A stretch of 64,000 nt of DNA from an uncultured bacterium (GTDB lineage: Bacteria > Bacillota_I > Bacilli_A > RFN20 > CAG-826): positions 326,047 to 390,046 of the forward strand of contig CASFKG010000002.1 of the NCBI GenBank assembly GCA_949295325.1. The letters are read 5' to 3'. A program made the translations under genes and the position numbers. The notes beneath the pieces were generated by a model that was not told where the DNA came from, searched no databases, and saw nothing but the letters and a program-made list of their open reading frames with translations. This document shows positions 1 through 9,006 of the stretch, one piece after another. Within the stretch, counting starts at the first letter, position 1. Each line of letters starts with the position of its first letter.

Positions 1-5
1 GCCCA

Positions 6-725
6 TCATCCTTCCTCCAACGCGGCGAACAAGGAGCAACAGTAGATGGCCGCCGTCTCGGCCCGGAGGATGTTCTTCCCGAGGCTTACCGCCTCGAAGC
101 CGCTATCGACTGCCTTCTCGACTTCGTAGCGTTCGAATCCCCCTTCGGGCCCGATGAGTACCAGAAGATCGTTCCCCTTATGGGAGCTTAGGTAACCGAG
201 CAAGGTTGATGGTTCTCCCCTTAGCCCCTCGTCGGCGATGATCCTGTTTCCGTCAAAAGGCCGTCCCACGAGTTCGTCGAAGGCCAGGGGTTCGTGGACA
301 ATGGGCAAATCGTCGCGCCGGCACTGTTCGAGAGACGAGGCGACGATCTTTTCCATCCGCTGCCGGCGCTGGCTTTCCTCCCCTTTGGAAAACCTCACCA
401 CCGAACGGTGGCTGACGAACGGGTAGAAACCCTTGGCCCCGAGCTCGGTGCCTTTTTGCAGAATGAAGTCGTGGCGGTTGCCGCGAAGCAAGCTGAAAGC
501 CACGTAAATACCCGGCAAAGCAGGCTTTTCCCGGCCGATTTCGCCAATCATCCGGGCTTTTAGGGGATCAAGGGAAACCGCTTCGGCCAAGTAGGCGCGG
601 TCCCCGAAGACCGCTTCCATCTTGTCGCCTATTTTACCGCGCCTTACCACGCCGAAATGGCGGGAGGCGTCCCCGTCGAAAACGAAAACGCCATCGGTTA
701 GGGAAAAGGCGACGTATCTTTCCAT
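6..725 (-). CDS. rsmE: 16S rRNA (uracil-1498-N3)-methyltransferase RsmE
   Basis: Cytoplasmic SPOUT-class enzyme that methylates N3 of U1498 in 16S rRNA using S-adenosylmethionine. The 239-residue length is normal for the family. The C-terminal half carries the family signatures GPEGGF (residues 192-197) and LGKNILRAETA (215-225), which build the knotted SAM site; the N-terminal part is the PUA-like RNA-binding domain. Its ATG overlaps the stop of the upstream TM2 gene (ATGA), so the two are translationally coupled. Its own TGA overlaps an ATG running off the window edge (TGATG), so another gene probably follows. rsmE near dnaJ is classic Bacilli order, but prmA, which usually sits between them, is absent here. 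Confidence 0.95.
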   Translation of the reverse strand: MERYVAFSLTDGVFVFDGDASRHFGVVRRGKIGDKMEAVFGDRAYLAEAVSLDPLKARMIGEIGREKPALPGIYVAFSLLRGNRHDFILQKGTELGAKGFYPFVSHRSVVRFSKGEESQRRQRMEKIVASSLEQCRRDDLPIVHEPLAFDELVGRPFDGNRIIADEGLRGEPSTLLGYLSSHKGNDLLVLIGPEGGFERYEVEKAVDSGFEAVSLGKNILRAETAAIYCCSLFAALEEG

Positions 726-1159
726 CAGCGCATGAACTCCCCGCGGGAGTCCTTGGTTTGAGGGTTGACCAGATATCGGATGCCTAGCGCGGCGTTGACC
801 GCGAAATCGGCAAGGAAGGGTATGAGGTACCCCCAGGCGCCCAAGGAGCCCGCGAGGAAATAGAGCAAGGAGCCCGCTCCCCCGATTAGCACGATGGTTA
901 CGGAAAGGACGACGATCCCCCTCTTAGAGTACCCGCGGTAGAAATGATCCGCGCCGAAAATTCCAAGGAACAGGGCGAGGAAAAACGCCAAAAGGCGGCT
1001 CTTGGTCCGGTAGAGTTTGTATTCCCCTTTCAGGGTATCGATATGGCCGGTCATGTCCATGGTCGAGAAGTCGACCAGGGGGTTCTTCGCCCCGCAATAG
1101 GGACACATGTCGCGATCGAGGAGCGGTATGTCCCGGCCGCAGTTACGGCACTTCGGCAT
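725..1159 (-). CDS. TM2-domain membrane protein with N-terminal zinc ribbon
   Basis: A 144-residue protein that begins with a four-cysteine zinc ribbon (C4, C7, C19, C22), followed by a soluble linker. Next comes a TM2-type pair of membrane helices with the typical GIFGADHFYRG motif at about residues 66-76, then a third hydrophobic segment. TM2 proteins are small membrane proteins of unknown biochemical role, often found beside zinc ribbons. I chose the ATG at 1159 because it overlaps the upstream stop (TAATG) and the protein then starts exactly at the zinc ribbon; a longer reading frame upstream lies inside the deaminase gene and has no family character. No specific function can be assigned. 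Confidence 0.8.
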   Translation of the reverse strand: MPKCRNCGRDIPLLDRDMCPYCGAKNPLVDFSTMDMTGHIDTLKGEYKLYRTKSRLLAFFLALFLGIFGADHFYRGYSKRGIVVLSVTIVLIGGAGSLLYFLAGSLGAWGYLIPFLADFAVNAALGIRYLVNPQTKDSRGEFMR

Positions 1160-1620
1160 TAATAGGAAGTCCTTCCCTTCTTGCGGAGATAGTCCCGGTA
1201 GAGATAGAGGCACTGGCTCCGGTCGAGGCAGTTCATGAACTCCTGCTTGGCTTCGGGAGAGGAGGATATTTCGTAGAACTTCTCGTCCCTGAAGCCGATG
1301 TTCGCTGTGTCCTTGACGTCGCAGCCGTAATAGACCTTCCCGATATTGGCCCAGAGGATGGCCCCGAGGCACATCGGGCAGGGCTCGCCGGTCGTGTAGA
1401 TGACCGATCCCGAAAGATCGAAGCTGCCGACGTTCCGGCAGGCGTCTCTGATCGCCTGCATCTCGCCGTGGCAGGTCGGGTCGCCGTTTTTGACGACCTC
1501 GTTATGGCCGCGGCCGATTATCTCCCCCCGGCGGACGATGACGGCCCCGAAGGGTCCCCCGTCCCCGCTATCGATGCCCTTATAGGCTTCCTTGAGGGCT
1601 TCGTACATGAACTTATCCAT
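1159..1620 (-). CDS. Guanine deaminase-like CMP/dCMP-deaminase-fold protein
   Basis: A 153-residue member of the zinc-dependent cytidine-deaminase superfamily. The active-site motifs are intact: H51-G-E53 supplies one zinc ligand and the proton shuttle, and PCPMC (C81, C84) the other ligands. The start GGPFGAVIV, the DPTCHGEMQAI segment and the overall length resemble Bacillus GuaD, which converts guanine to xanthine with release of ammonia. tRNA adenosine deaminases share the motifs but usually have a different C-terminus, so guanine deaminase is the better guess and not a certainty. The gene overlaps the upstream membrane-protein gene by 8 nt and the downstream TM2 gene by 1 nt, so it is part of a tight operon. 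Confidence 0.75.
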   Translation of the reverse strand: MDKFMYEALKEAYKGIDSGDGGPFGAVIVRRGEIIGRGHNEVVKNGDPTCHGEMQAIRDACRNVGSFDLSGSVIYTTGEPCPMCLGAILWANIGKVYYGCDVKDTANIGFRDEKFYEISSSPEAKQEFMNCLDRSQCLYLYRDYLRKKGRTSY

Positions 1621-2128
1621 TGTTTTCCTCCTTCAAAAAAGGGATCCTGTCGACCAGGTATCTTAGGGAATAGGCCAGCCCGGGCGCAATGCCTAAGGCC
1701 CCCGGTATGACGTAGCCTTCCCCCGGAAGCAGCATGTAGCCCTCGGAGACCGGGATCTCGAAATGGGCGAAGAGGAACAACAGTCCCGAAAGCATTCCCC
1801 CAAGGCAGGAAAAAAGCAAAACGACCCCGCTTCTCTTCTTTTTTCCTTCCTGCACCGCGTAGCTCAGGGCGACGAAGAAGCCGAAGAAGGAGATCAAATA
1901 CAGCACGAAGGCGATTTTCGGCAAGACGAAGCCGGTTTCGGTATAGGGGGCGCTATTGCCGAAGGCCAGGTAGATGGCCCTATAGGCATAGACCGCGGTG
2001 TTCCAGAAACCGCTCGAGCCATTGACCAATATGCCGCCGGCCCCGAAGAAAAAGACCATCGCGCCGAGAAACAGGCACAGAGCCCCGAAGGAGCACATGT
2101 AGACGTCGAAACGACCCTTTTTTCCCAT
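1613..2128 (-). CDS. Four-helix membrane protein of unknown function
   Basis: I do not recognise this family. The 171-residue product has about four hydrophobic helices (near residues 10-30, 65-90, 97-117 and 140-160) and short basic loops, so it should sit in the cytoplasmic membrane. It is the first gene after the dnaJ terminator and heads the operon ending in rsmE. A -10-like box GATAAT (2136-2141) ends 7 nt before the ATG at 2128, which would make the transcript leaderless. An alternative ATG at 2137 lies inside that box but has a GAGGAA Shine-Dalgarno 10 nt upstream; it would add three residues. Start therefore uncertain by 9 nt. Confidence 0.6.
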   Translation of the reverse strand: MGKKGRFDVYMCSFGALCLFLGAMVFFFGAGGILVNGSSGFWNTAVYAYRAIYLAFGNSAPYTETGFVLPKIAFVLYLISFFGFFVALSYAVQEGKKKRSGVVLLFSCLGGMLSGLLFLFAHFEIPVSEGYMLLPGEGYVIPGALGIAPGLAYSLRYLVDRIPFLKEENNG

Positions 2129-2135
2129 CGCGCAC

Positions 2136-2141
2136 ATTATC
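2136..2141 (-). promoter_or_regulatory. Candidate -10 box for the membrane-protein/rsmE operon
   Basis: GATAAT on the minus strand, separated by 7 nt from an ATG and lying just downstream of the dnaJ terminator. No convincing -35 is seen. It is one of a recurring set of -10 boxes placed so close to the start codon that the transcript would be leaderless. Confidence 0.4.
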
Positions 2142-2170
2142 CGACAATTCCTCTTTGCCGTGTAGGCATA

Positions 2171-2196
2171 AAAAAAGGCCGGTCCCAAGGACCGGT
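2171..2196 (-). terminator. Rho-independent terminator of the hrcA-dnaJ operon
   Basis: Read on the minus strand, CCGGTCC-TTG-GGACCGG is followed by CC and a run of T. The hairpin begins right at the dnaJ stop codon, a standard intrinsic terminator closing the heat-shock operon. Confidence 0.9.
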
Positions 2197-3326
2197 CATT
2201 TCTTGAAGAAGGAGCCGAAGCCCTTCTTTTTGGTTGCTTCCTGGGCTTGGAATTCCCTAAGAAGGGTCTTCTGGGCCTCGGTAAGCTTGGTCGGCGTCAC
2301 GACGTTTACGTGGACGTAGTGGTCGCCGGGCTGGTGGGTCCTGAGGTCGTTGACGCCCTGGCCGCGGAGCTTCAGCACCGCGCCGGGCTGCGTACCGGCG
2401 GGAACGGTCACGCTGACCTTTCCCTTGACCGTTTCGCATTCGGCCTTGCAGCCAAGGGCGCAGTCGACGAAGGAAAGGGTGACGTCGCTATGGACGTCGT
2501 TGCCCTCCCGGCGGAAGCGCGGATCGCCGGCGATCACGACCTCGACGAACAAATCGCCGTTCGGGCCGCCGTTCACGCCCCGGTCGCCTTTCCCGGAAAT
2601 CCTTATCTGCTGGCCGTTGTTGATGCCTTCCGGCACCTTGACCTCTAGCGTCTTCCGGACGCGGGAATATCCTTTCCCGCCGCAGACCGAGCAGGCCTTG
2701 CGGACGATCTTGCCCGTGCCGCCGCACTGGGGACAGGCGCTTTGGGTCTGCATGGTCCCGAAGATGGTCTGGGTCCGGCTGGTTATAGTTCCCGTGCCGC
2801 CGCACTTGGGGCAGGTCACGTAGTCGCTCGGGGATTCGGCGCCGGTGCCCCCGCAGTGGGAGCAGGGTTCCTCGTAGTCCACGGGGACGGTGATGGTCGT
2901 GCCGTTGACCGCGTCCATGAAGTTGATCTTGACCCGGTAGAGGCGGTCGTTGCCCTTGCGGGGACCGGAGGTCCGTCTTTGACGGCTTCCGCCGCCCCCG
3001 AAAAAGCTCGAGAAGATGTCCCCGAGGTCCATGTCCCCGAAGCCCTGGCCCGAGAAGCCGAAGCCCTGGCCGAAGGGATTGCCGGCCCCGCCCGTGGAGG
3101 CGCCCTGTTCGAAGACGGCGTGCCCGTACTGGTCGTAGGCCTTCCTCTTGTTGTCGTCGTAGAGGACGTCGTAGGCTTCCTGGACTTCCTCGAATTTCTG
3201 CGCGGCGTCCGGGGCCTTGTTCAAATCGGGATGGTATTTCTTGGCCAACTTGCGGTAGGCCGCCTTTATTTCGTCCTTGCTTGCCCCTTTGGAGAGGCCA
3301 AGGACTTCGTAGTAATCGCGTTTCAT
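2196..3326 (-). CDS. dnaJ: Chaperone protein DnaJ (Hsp40)
   Basis: Co-chaperone that delivers unfolded clients to DnaK and stimulates its ATPase. All type I DnaJ parts are present in order: the J domain with HPD at residues 32-34, a Gly/Phe-rich linker (about 75-110), and a cysteine-rich zinc region with four CxxCxGxG repeats (about 145-210). Client-binding beta domains follow to residue 376. It is the last gene of hrcA-grpE-dnaK-dnaJ, with a GGGAGG Shine-Dalgarno 5 nt before the ATG. A 9-bp stem-loop lies between dnaK and dnaJ. Expression should follow HrcA/CIRCE control at the operon head. Confidence 0.98.
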   Translation of the reverse strand: MKRDYYEVLGLSKGASKDEIKAAYRKLAKKYHPDLNKAPDAAQKFEEVQEAYDVLYDDNKRKAYDQYGHAVFEQGASTGGAGNPFGQGFGFSGQGFGDMDLGDIFSSFFGGGGSRQRRTSGPRKGNDRLYRVKINFMDAVNGTTITVPVDYEEPCSHCGGTGAESPSDYVTCPKCGGTGTITSRTQTIFGTMQTQSACPQCGGTGKIVRKACSVCGGKGYSRVRKTLEVKVPEGINNGQQIRISGKGDRGVNGGPNGDLFVEVVIAGDPRFRREGNDVHSDVTLSFVDCALGCKAECETVKGKVSVTVPAGTQPGAVLKLRGQGVNDLRTHQPGDHYVHVNVVTPTKLTEAQKTLLREFQAQEATKKKGFGSFFKK

Positions 3327-3353
3327 ATTGCCTCCCCCATGTCCAAACAGGAA

Positions 3354-3378
3354 GCCAGGGGGCTATGCACCCCCTGGC
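3354..3378 (-). promoter_or_regulatory. Stem-loop between dnaK and dnaJ
   Basis: A perfect 9-bp inverted repeat (GCCAGGGGG / CCCCCTGGC) with a 7-nt loop fills most of the 57-nt gap. It is not followed by a T run, so it should not act as a strong terminator. A hairpin in this position often sets relative dnaK and dnaJ levels by stabilising the upstream mRNA or causing partial termination; that role is inferred. Confidence 0.6.
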
Positions 3379-3383
3379 GGAGA

Positions 3384-5222
<1,839 letters not shown>

Positions 5223-5239
5223 ATTGCTTGTATGTCTCC

Positions 5240-5842
5240 TTAAGCCTCGTGGGCTTGCTTGCTTGAATCTTCTTTGGGTTCTTCCGCCTTGGTTTCTTCC
5301 TTTCTGGCCACGGTGACGGTGACCATGACCGGACGGATCATGCGGTCGCGGAGCTGGTAGCCCTTGGCATGGACTTTGTCCACGAGCCCGGGCTTATCGC
5401 TTTCCACGGTATCGACCGCGTGCATGTAGAGGGGATCGAAGGGATCCCCGGCCTTCGGCTCTATCTCCTTGAAGCCTTCGGCCTCGAGGGCCGAGACTAT
5501 CTGGCGGTAGATGTAGGTGAAGCCGACCTTGTAGTTTTCGGCTTCCTTCGAGGACACGGGGGCCTGCAGGGCGCCGTAGAAGGCATCCAAGGCGGGGACT
5601 AGCCCCTCCAAGAAGCCTTCGGCGCGGTACTTGAGGGCGTTCCTATGGTCTTCCTCGAGGCTTTTGCGGAGGTTTTCGACATCCGCGTAGGCCCGGTAGT
5701 ACTCGTTCTTCCACTTGTCGGCCGCGGCTTCCGCCTCCTCGAGCCTCTTCTGGAGTTTTTCCTCCTTCCGCGAGGGCTTTTCGGCCTTTGGTTCTTCCGC
5801 GGCCTTCGTTTCCTCGGGCTTGTTATCCTTGCTTTCTTCCAA
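5240..5842 (-). CDS. grpE: Nucleotide exchange factor GrpE
   Basis: Releases ADP from DnaK so that the chaperone cycle can restart. The 200-residue protein has a charged, Lys/Glu-rich N-terminal tail, a long coiled coil used for dimerisation (about residues 25-80), and the C-terminal beta domain that touches DnaK, recognisable from GFKEIEPKAGDPFDPLYMHA and YQLRDRMIRPVMVTV. A perfect AGGAGGA Shine-Dalgarno sits 7 nt before the ATG. It is co-transcribed with hrcA upstream and dnaK downstream. Confidence 0.96.
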   Translation of the reverse strand: MEESKDNKPEETKAAEEPKAEKPSRKEEKLQKRLEEAEAAADKWKNEYYRAYADVENLRKSLEEDHRNALKYRAEGFLEGLVPALDAFYGALQAPVSSKEAENYKVGFTYIYRQIVSALEAEGFKEIEPKAGDPFDPLYMHAVDTVESDKPGLVDKVHAKGYQLRDRMIRPVMVTVTVARKEETKAEEPKEDSSKQAHEA

Positions 5843-5854
5843 TGGTCTATCCTC

Positions 5855-6859
5855 CTATTTCGAGAAATACTCGTCGATGGCCTTGGCCATGTACCGGAGT
5901 ATGGCGCTGACGCGGGCGTAGTCCATCCTCTTGGGTCCGAGGACCGAGAGGGAGGCGTTGCCGTTTCCGGGGAGGTTCACCTCCGCGGAGACGATGGCCA
6001 GGTCCTCCAGCCCCTCTTCCTTCTTGCCCATGCTGACGGAGACCCCGCCGACGTCCTTTCCTTCCTCGAGGGCGCCGCGAAGGGCCTCGGGGTCGTCGAG
6101 GAAGCCGACAAGGCGCTTCATCTTCCCCGCGTCGTTGAACTCTGGTTGGGCGAACAGGGCGTCTTTGCCGTAGAGGGCCATGCGTTCGCTCGCGAACTTG
6201 ACGAAGGCCTCGAGCACCGCTTCGTACATCGCGTCGTTGCCGACCATGTACTCCTGGAGGAGGGGGCGCAAGGCCTCCATCTTCCCGGGGATTTCCCCGA
6301 CGCGGGTGCCCTGCAGCCTGTTGCTCAGTTCCCTGACGGCTTTCTGCAGGTCGACGCTCCTAAGTCCGCCCTGAAGGACGAACGTCTTGTTTTCGACGTA
6401 GCCGGAATCGGTGACGAATAGGCAGGTGGCGGTCTTTTCGGCGATGGGGATGGCTTGGACGGAGACGAGTTTTTCCTCTCCGGCCTTGCTTCCCAAGACG
6501 GCGGTGGCGAGGTTCGTGAGGTCGCTAAGCATTTCGCAGCTTTGCCTCATGACCTCCTCGACCGACTTGGTCTTTTCGTCAAAAACCTTGGCCACGGCGT
6601 TGCGGACGCTATCCTGGACGCTTTGGGTCTTCAGGTGGTCGATGTAGTAGCGGTAACCCGCTTCGCTGGGGACCCTGCCGGCCGAAGCATGGGGCTTTTC
6701 GATGAGCCCCTTCTTCTCGAGCTCGCCCATTTCCTTGCGGATGGTGGCCGAACACTCGGTGAGGCCGTAGGTCTTCACCAATGTGTTGCTGCCGACCGGT
6801 TCGGCGGTCTTTATGAAGTGCTCGACTATGAGCTTCAGGATCAGGTCTTGCCTTGTCAT
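5855..6859 (-). CDS. hrcA: Heat-inducible transcription repressor HrcA
   Basis: Represses the class I heat-shock genes by binding CIRCE operators; its folding state is monitored by GroEL in known cases. The protein has 334 residues: an N-terminal winged helix (about 1-75, with the family-typical HASAGRVPSEAGYRYYID segment following it), a GAF-like dimerisation domain and a C-terminal tail MDYARVSAILRYMAKAIDEY. It is the first gene of the operon that it should control, since a CIRCE element overlaps the promoter about 60 nt upstream. The Shine-Dalgarno is weak (ACGGA), which fits low production of a repressor. Confidence 0.97.
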   Translation of the reverse strand: MTRQDLILKLIVEHFIKTAEPVGSNTLVKTYGLTECSATIRKEMGELEKKGLIEKPHASAGRVPSEAGYRYYIDHLKTQSVQDSVRNAVAKVFDEKTKSVEEVMRQSCEMLSDLTNLATAVLGSKAGEEKLVSVQAIPIAEKTATCLFVTDSGYVENKTFVLQGGLRSVDLQKAVRELSNRLQGTRVGEIPGKMEALRPLLQEYMVGNDAMYEAVLEAFVKFASERMALYGKDALFAQPEFNDAGKMKRLVGFLDDPEALRGALEEGKDVGGVSVSMGKKEEGLEDLAIVSAEVNLPGNGNASLSVLGPKRMDYARVSAILRYMAKAIDEYFSK

Positions 6860-6900
6860 AATTCCGTAAATGGCAAACGGTCTTCCCGATTGCCAAACGT

Positions 6901-6929
6901 ATTATGGGTAGGTGTTTTAGCACTGTCAA
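6901..6929 (-). promoter_or_regulatory. Sigma-A-type promoter of the hrcA operon
   Basis: On the minus strand a perfect -35 TTGACA (6924-6929) is followed after 17 nt by the -10 CATAAT (6901-6906). Transcription should start near 6894, leaving a leader of about 35 nt. The -35 box lies inside the CIRCE element, so HrcA binding would block RNA polymerase directly. Confidence 0.85.
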
Positions 6930-6943
6930 TAGAGGAGTGCTAA
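6917..6943 (-). promoter_or_regulatory. CIRCE operator (HrcA binding site)
   Basis: Read on the minus strand it is TTAGCACTC, 9 nt, CAGTGCTAA: the canonical CIRCE inverted repeat with a single mismatch in one half. It overlaps the -35 box of the hrcA operon, giving autoregulated heat induction of hrcA-grpE-dnaK-dnaJ. Confidence 0.95.
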
Positions 6944-6967
6944 ATCGCCTTCGGGGGACCGCGTTCC

Positions 6968-6991
6968 AAAACCCGGCCGCCCCGGGGCCGG
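6968..6991 (-). terminator. Possible weak terminator upstream of the hrcA promoter
   Basis: Inverted repeat CCGGCC / GGCCGG with a 7-nt loop, followed on the minus strand by GTTTTGG. The T tract is short, so termination of the lepA-hemW-RDD operon here is only tentative. The rest of the gap between 6992 and 7082 shows nothing else clear. Confidence 0.3.
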
Positions 6992-7082
6992 CAGGCCGCT
7001 TCCGTTTTCTTTTTTGCCAAAGCTAGCCCGCGATCGGTTTTACCCGATGCTTTCGCTTGGGATACAAAAAAGCCGTGTTCGG

Positions 7083-7499
7083 TCAGCGTTTCCTGACGTC
7101 CACGACGATCGTGCCGCTAAGCCTATCGAAGGCCGAGCGCTGGCTATGCACGCAGAGCATGTATATGGCGTTTAGCCCCACCGCGGGTACGAGTCCCTTC
7201 CCGAAGGCCCTAATAAGCGCGTCCCTAAGCGTGAACTTTTCGCCGTCCGGGTGGACGGCTTTGATGCCGAATACGAGGGAACCGAGGGTGGCTCCCCCGC
7301 TAAGAATCATCGAAATGGTGCAAAGCACCACGTAGACGCCGTAGGCGAAAACCGCGCTCAACACGAATATCGGAAAGGCCGAATCGTCCAGTACCGAGTA
7401 GTAGACCATCAGTATCGCGATGCCCACGCCGAAGGCGCAGGAAACCACCTCGTCGAAGAGGTAGGCCAGCAGTCTTTTTTCGTAACGGGCGATTCCCAC
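7083..7499 (-). CDS. RDD-family membrane protein
   Basis: A 138-residue membrane protein with the three charged positions that name the family: Arg/Asp in the first helix region (RLLAYLFDEVV), the TLGSLVFGIKAV turn, and the C-terminal AFDRLSGTIVV. Three hydrophobic helices are visible. RDD proteins have been linked to ion or compatible-solute transport in a few cases but most are uncharacterised, so no substrate is proposed. The start is a GTG with no Shine-Dalgarno; TATACT ends 7 nt upstream, overlapping the hemW stop codon, so the gene may have its own leaderless promoter in addition to read-through. Confidence 0.8.
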   Translation of the reverse strand: MGIARYEKRLLAYLFDEVVSCAFGVGIAILMVYYSVLDDSAFPIFVLSAVFAYGVYVVLCTISMILSGGATLGSLVFGIKAVHPDGEKFTLRDALIRAFGKGLVPAVGLNAIYMLCVHSQRSAFDRLSGTIVVDVRKR

Positions 7500-7504
7500 G
7501 GCGA

Positions 7505-8599
7505 CTAGTATAGCGCAAGAAGGACCCTATCGAGGAGGAGTATTCCCCTGTCGCTGCAATGGATTTTGCCATCCATGACGAGTAGGCCTTCCTCCACGAG
7601 GCCATCGGCCTTCTTCCCGAATTCCTCCCCGAACGTCTTCCCGAATCTCTTCCGGAACTCTTCGTCCGTGAACCCGTCCTCGAGCCGGAGGTTGGTAAGC
7701 AGGAAGTACTCGATTTCCCCGCTTCTATTCTGTTTATCCTCGTAGACCGGGCAGGGACCCTCTTTCAGGTACCTGTTGATGCTTTTGGTGTTCTGGTAGT
7801 GGCGGCCTCCCATATATCCCGCCGCCCCAAGGCCCAAGCCGATATATTCCTCGTCCTTCCAGTAGGCCGTGTTGTGGCGGCTTTGCAGGCCCTTGAGCGC
7901 GAAATTGCTTACTTCGTAACGTTTGTAGCCGCGATTGCGGAGGAAATCCACTACCATTTGGTAGTGTTTCGCCCCCAACTCGTCGTTTTCCTCCTGAATG
8001 CCCATGCTGTAGAAGGGGGTATTCGGGGAAACGCTCAACGAGTAGGCGGATAGATGGGGGACCTCGTAGGAACAAAGGATTTGCAGATCCTCGAGCAGTT
8101 CTTCGTCCGTCTCGCCGGGAAGGCCGTAGATAATGTCGAGGTTGATGTTGCTTATGCCCGCGTCGCGCAGGGCGGATACCGCCCTATCGACGTCTTCCCT
8201 CTCATGCTCCCGGCCCATGAGGGAAAGTAGCTTCGGCGAAAAGGATTCCGCGCCCAAAGAAACCCGGTTGACCCCGTATTTCCTTAGCATCGCTATCTTG
8301 TCTTCCGTGAGCGATTCGGGATTGGCCTCGAGGGTGAACTCGCACTCTTCCGATAGTTTCGGGGAAAGCCTGCACAAAAGGGCTTCGAGTTCGTCTAGGG
8401 AAAGGACGCTCGGGGTGCCTCCGCCAATATAGACGGTCTCGAAGGAACCATCCAATGCATCGATTTCCCTGCATAGTCTTTCGACATAGGGCTTCGACAA
8501 AGACGGCAAATAAAATCCCTTCGGGAAGTCGCAGTAGCGGCAGAGCTTCCGGCAGAAGGGAACGTGGATGTAGAGGTGGCCTTGGCTACTTCTCCCCAT
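7505..8599 (-). CDS. hemW: Heme chaperone HemW (radical SAM, HemN-like)
   Basis: A radical-SAM protein of the HemW branch, thought to handle heme rather than oxidise coproporphyrinogen. The [4Fe-4S] cysteines are C16, C20 and C23 (FCRKLCRYCDF), followed by the glycine-rich YIGGGTPS and the NPES/NLDIIYGLPGET segments that bind SAM; the C-terminal HemN domain (YWKDEEYIGLGLGAAGY) is present. The 364-residue length matches HemW. Its start overlaps the upstream small membrane gene by 14 nt. The position between lepA and hrcA is the standard Bacilli arrangement. Older databases call such proteins oxygen-independent coproporphyrinogen oxidase. Confidence 0.93.
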   Translation of the reverse strand: MGRSSQGHLYIHVPFCRKLCRYCDFPKGFYLPSLSKPYVERLCREIDALDGSFETVYIGGGTPSVLSLDELEALLCRLSPKLSEECEFTLEANPESLTEDKIAMLRKYGVNRVSLGAESFSPKLLSLMGREHEREDVDRAVSALRDAGISNINLDIIYGLPGETDEELLEDLQILCSYEVPHLSAYSLSVSPNTPFYSMGIQEENDELGAKHYQMVVDFLRNRGYKRYEVSNFALKGLQSRHNTAYWKDEEYIGLGLGAAGYMGGRHYQNTKSINRYLKEGPCPVYEDKQNRSGEIEYFLLTNLRLEDGFTDEEFRKRFGKTFGEEFGKKADGLVEEGLLVMDGKIHCSDRGILLLDRVLLALY

Positions 8600-9002
8600 C
8601 GGGTTTTTCGCCTTCGACGGCTTTTTCTTCCTCGGGGTGTTCCTCCTGGTATTCCTCCATGGCCCTCGCGGTTTTCTCGTCGGTCACGGGTTCCAAAATC
8701 CTCGCCATGTTTTCGGCGGCCGCCTCTTCGGGGGTCGGGGGCAAGGGCTTGCGCGAGGCCTTTTCGGCCTTCTTGGCGTAGTTTTCCATTTCCTTCTTGG
8801 CCTCGTCGTCCTCGACGTCGACCAAGAGGCGGTTCAGTTCTTCTTCCGCGATTTCCTTGTCGCTTTTGGGTTTTTCGGTGTTCTGGAAGGGCTTGGCGTA
8901 CTTCTTGACCAGTATGACGCCGGCGACGATGACGCCGAATATGAGAAGCAGTCCGACTATTATGACGATCGGGTTGCTCCAGAAGGCACTTGCATAGACC
9001 AT
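8586..9002 (-). CDS. Small single-pass membrane protein, acidic cytoplasmic tail
   Basis: Not recognised. The 138-residue product has a single hydrophobic segment (about residues 10-32) right at the N-terminus, followed by a Lys/Glu-rich, proline-interrupted tail predicted to be helical or disordered. Topology suggests an N-terminal anchor with a cytoplasmic tail. It has a reasonable GAGGAGAATAGG ribosome-binding region, lies 4 nt after the Fic-like gene and overlaps hemW, so it is a genuine operon member even though its role is unknown. Confidence 0.6.
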   Translation of the reverse strand: MVYASAFWSNPIVIIVGLLLIFGVIVAGVILVKKYAKPFQNTEKPKSDKEIAEEELNRLLVDVEDDEAKKEMENYAKKAEKASRKPLPPTPEEAAAENMARILEPVTDEKTARAMEEYQEEHPEEEKAVEGEKPDGEK

Positions 9003-9006
9003 GTTC

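Noticed and set aside
6992-7082. Hairpin and T tract after the RDD gene as a strong terminator
   Set aside because: The possible stems are short and the T run (near 7068-7073) is not adjacent to them.
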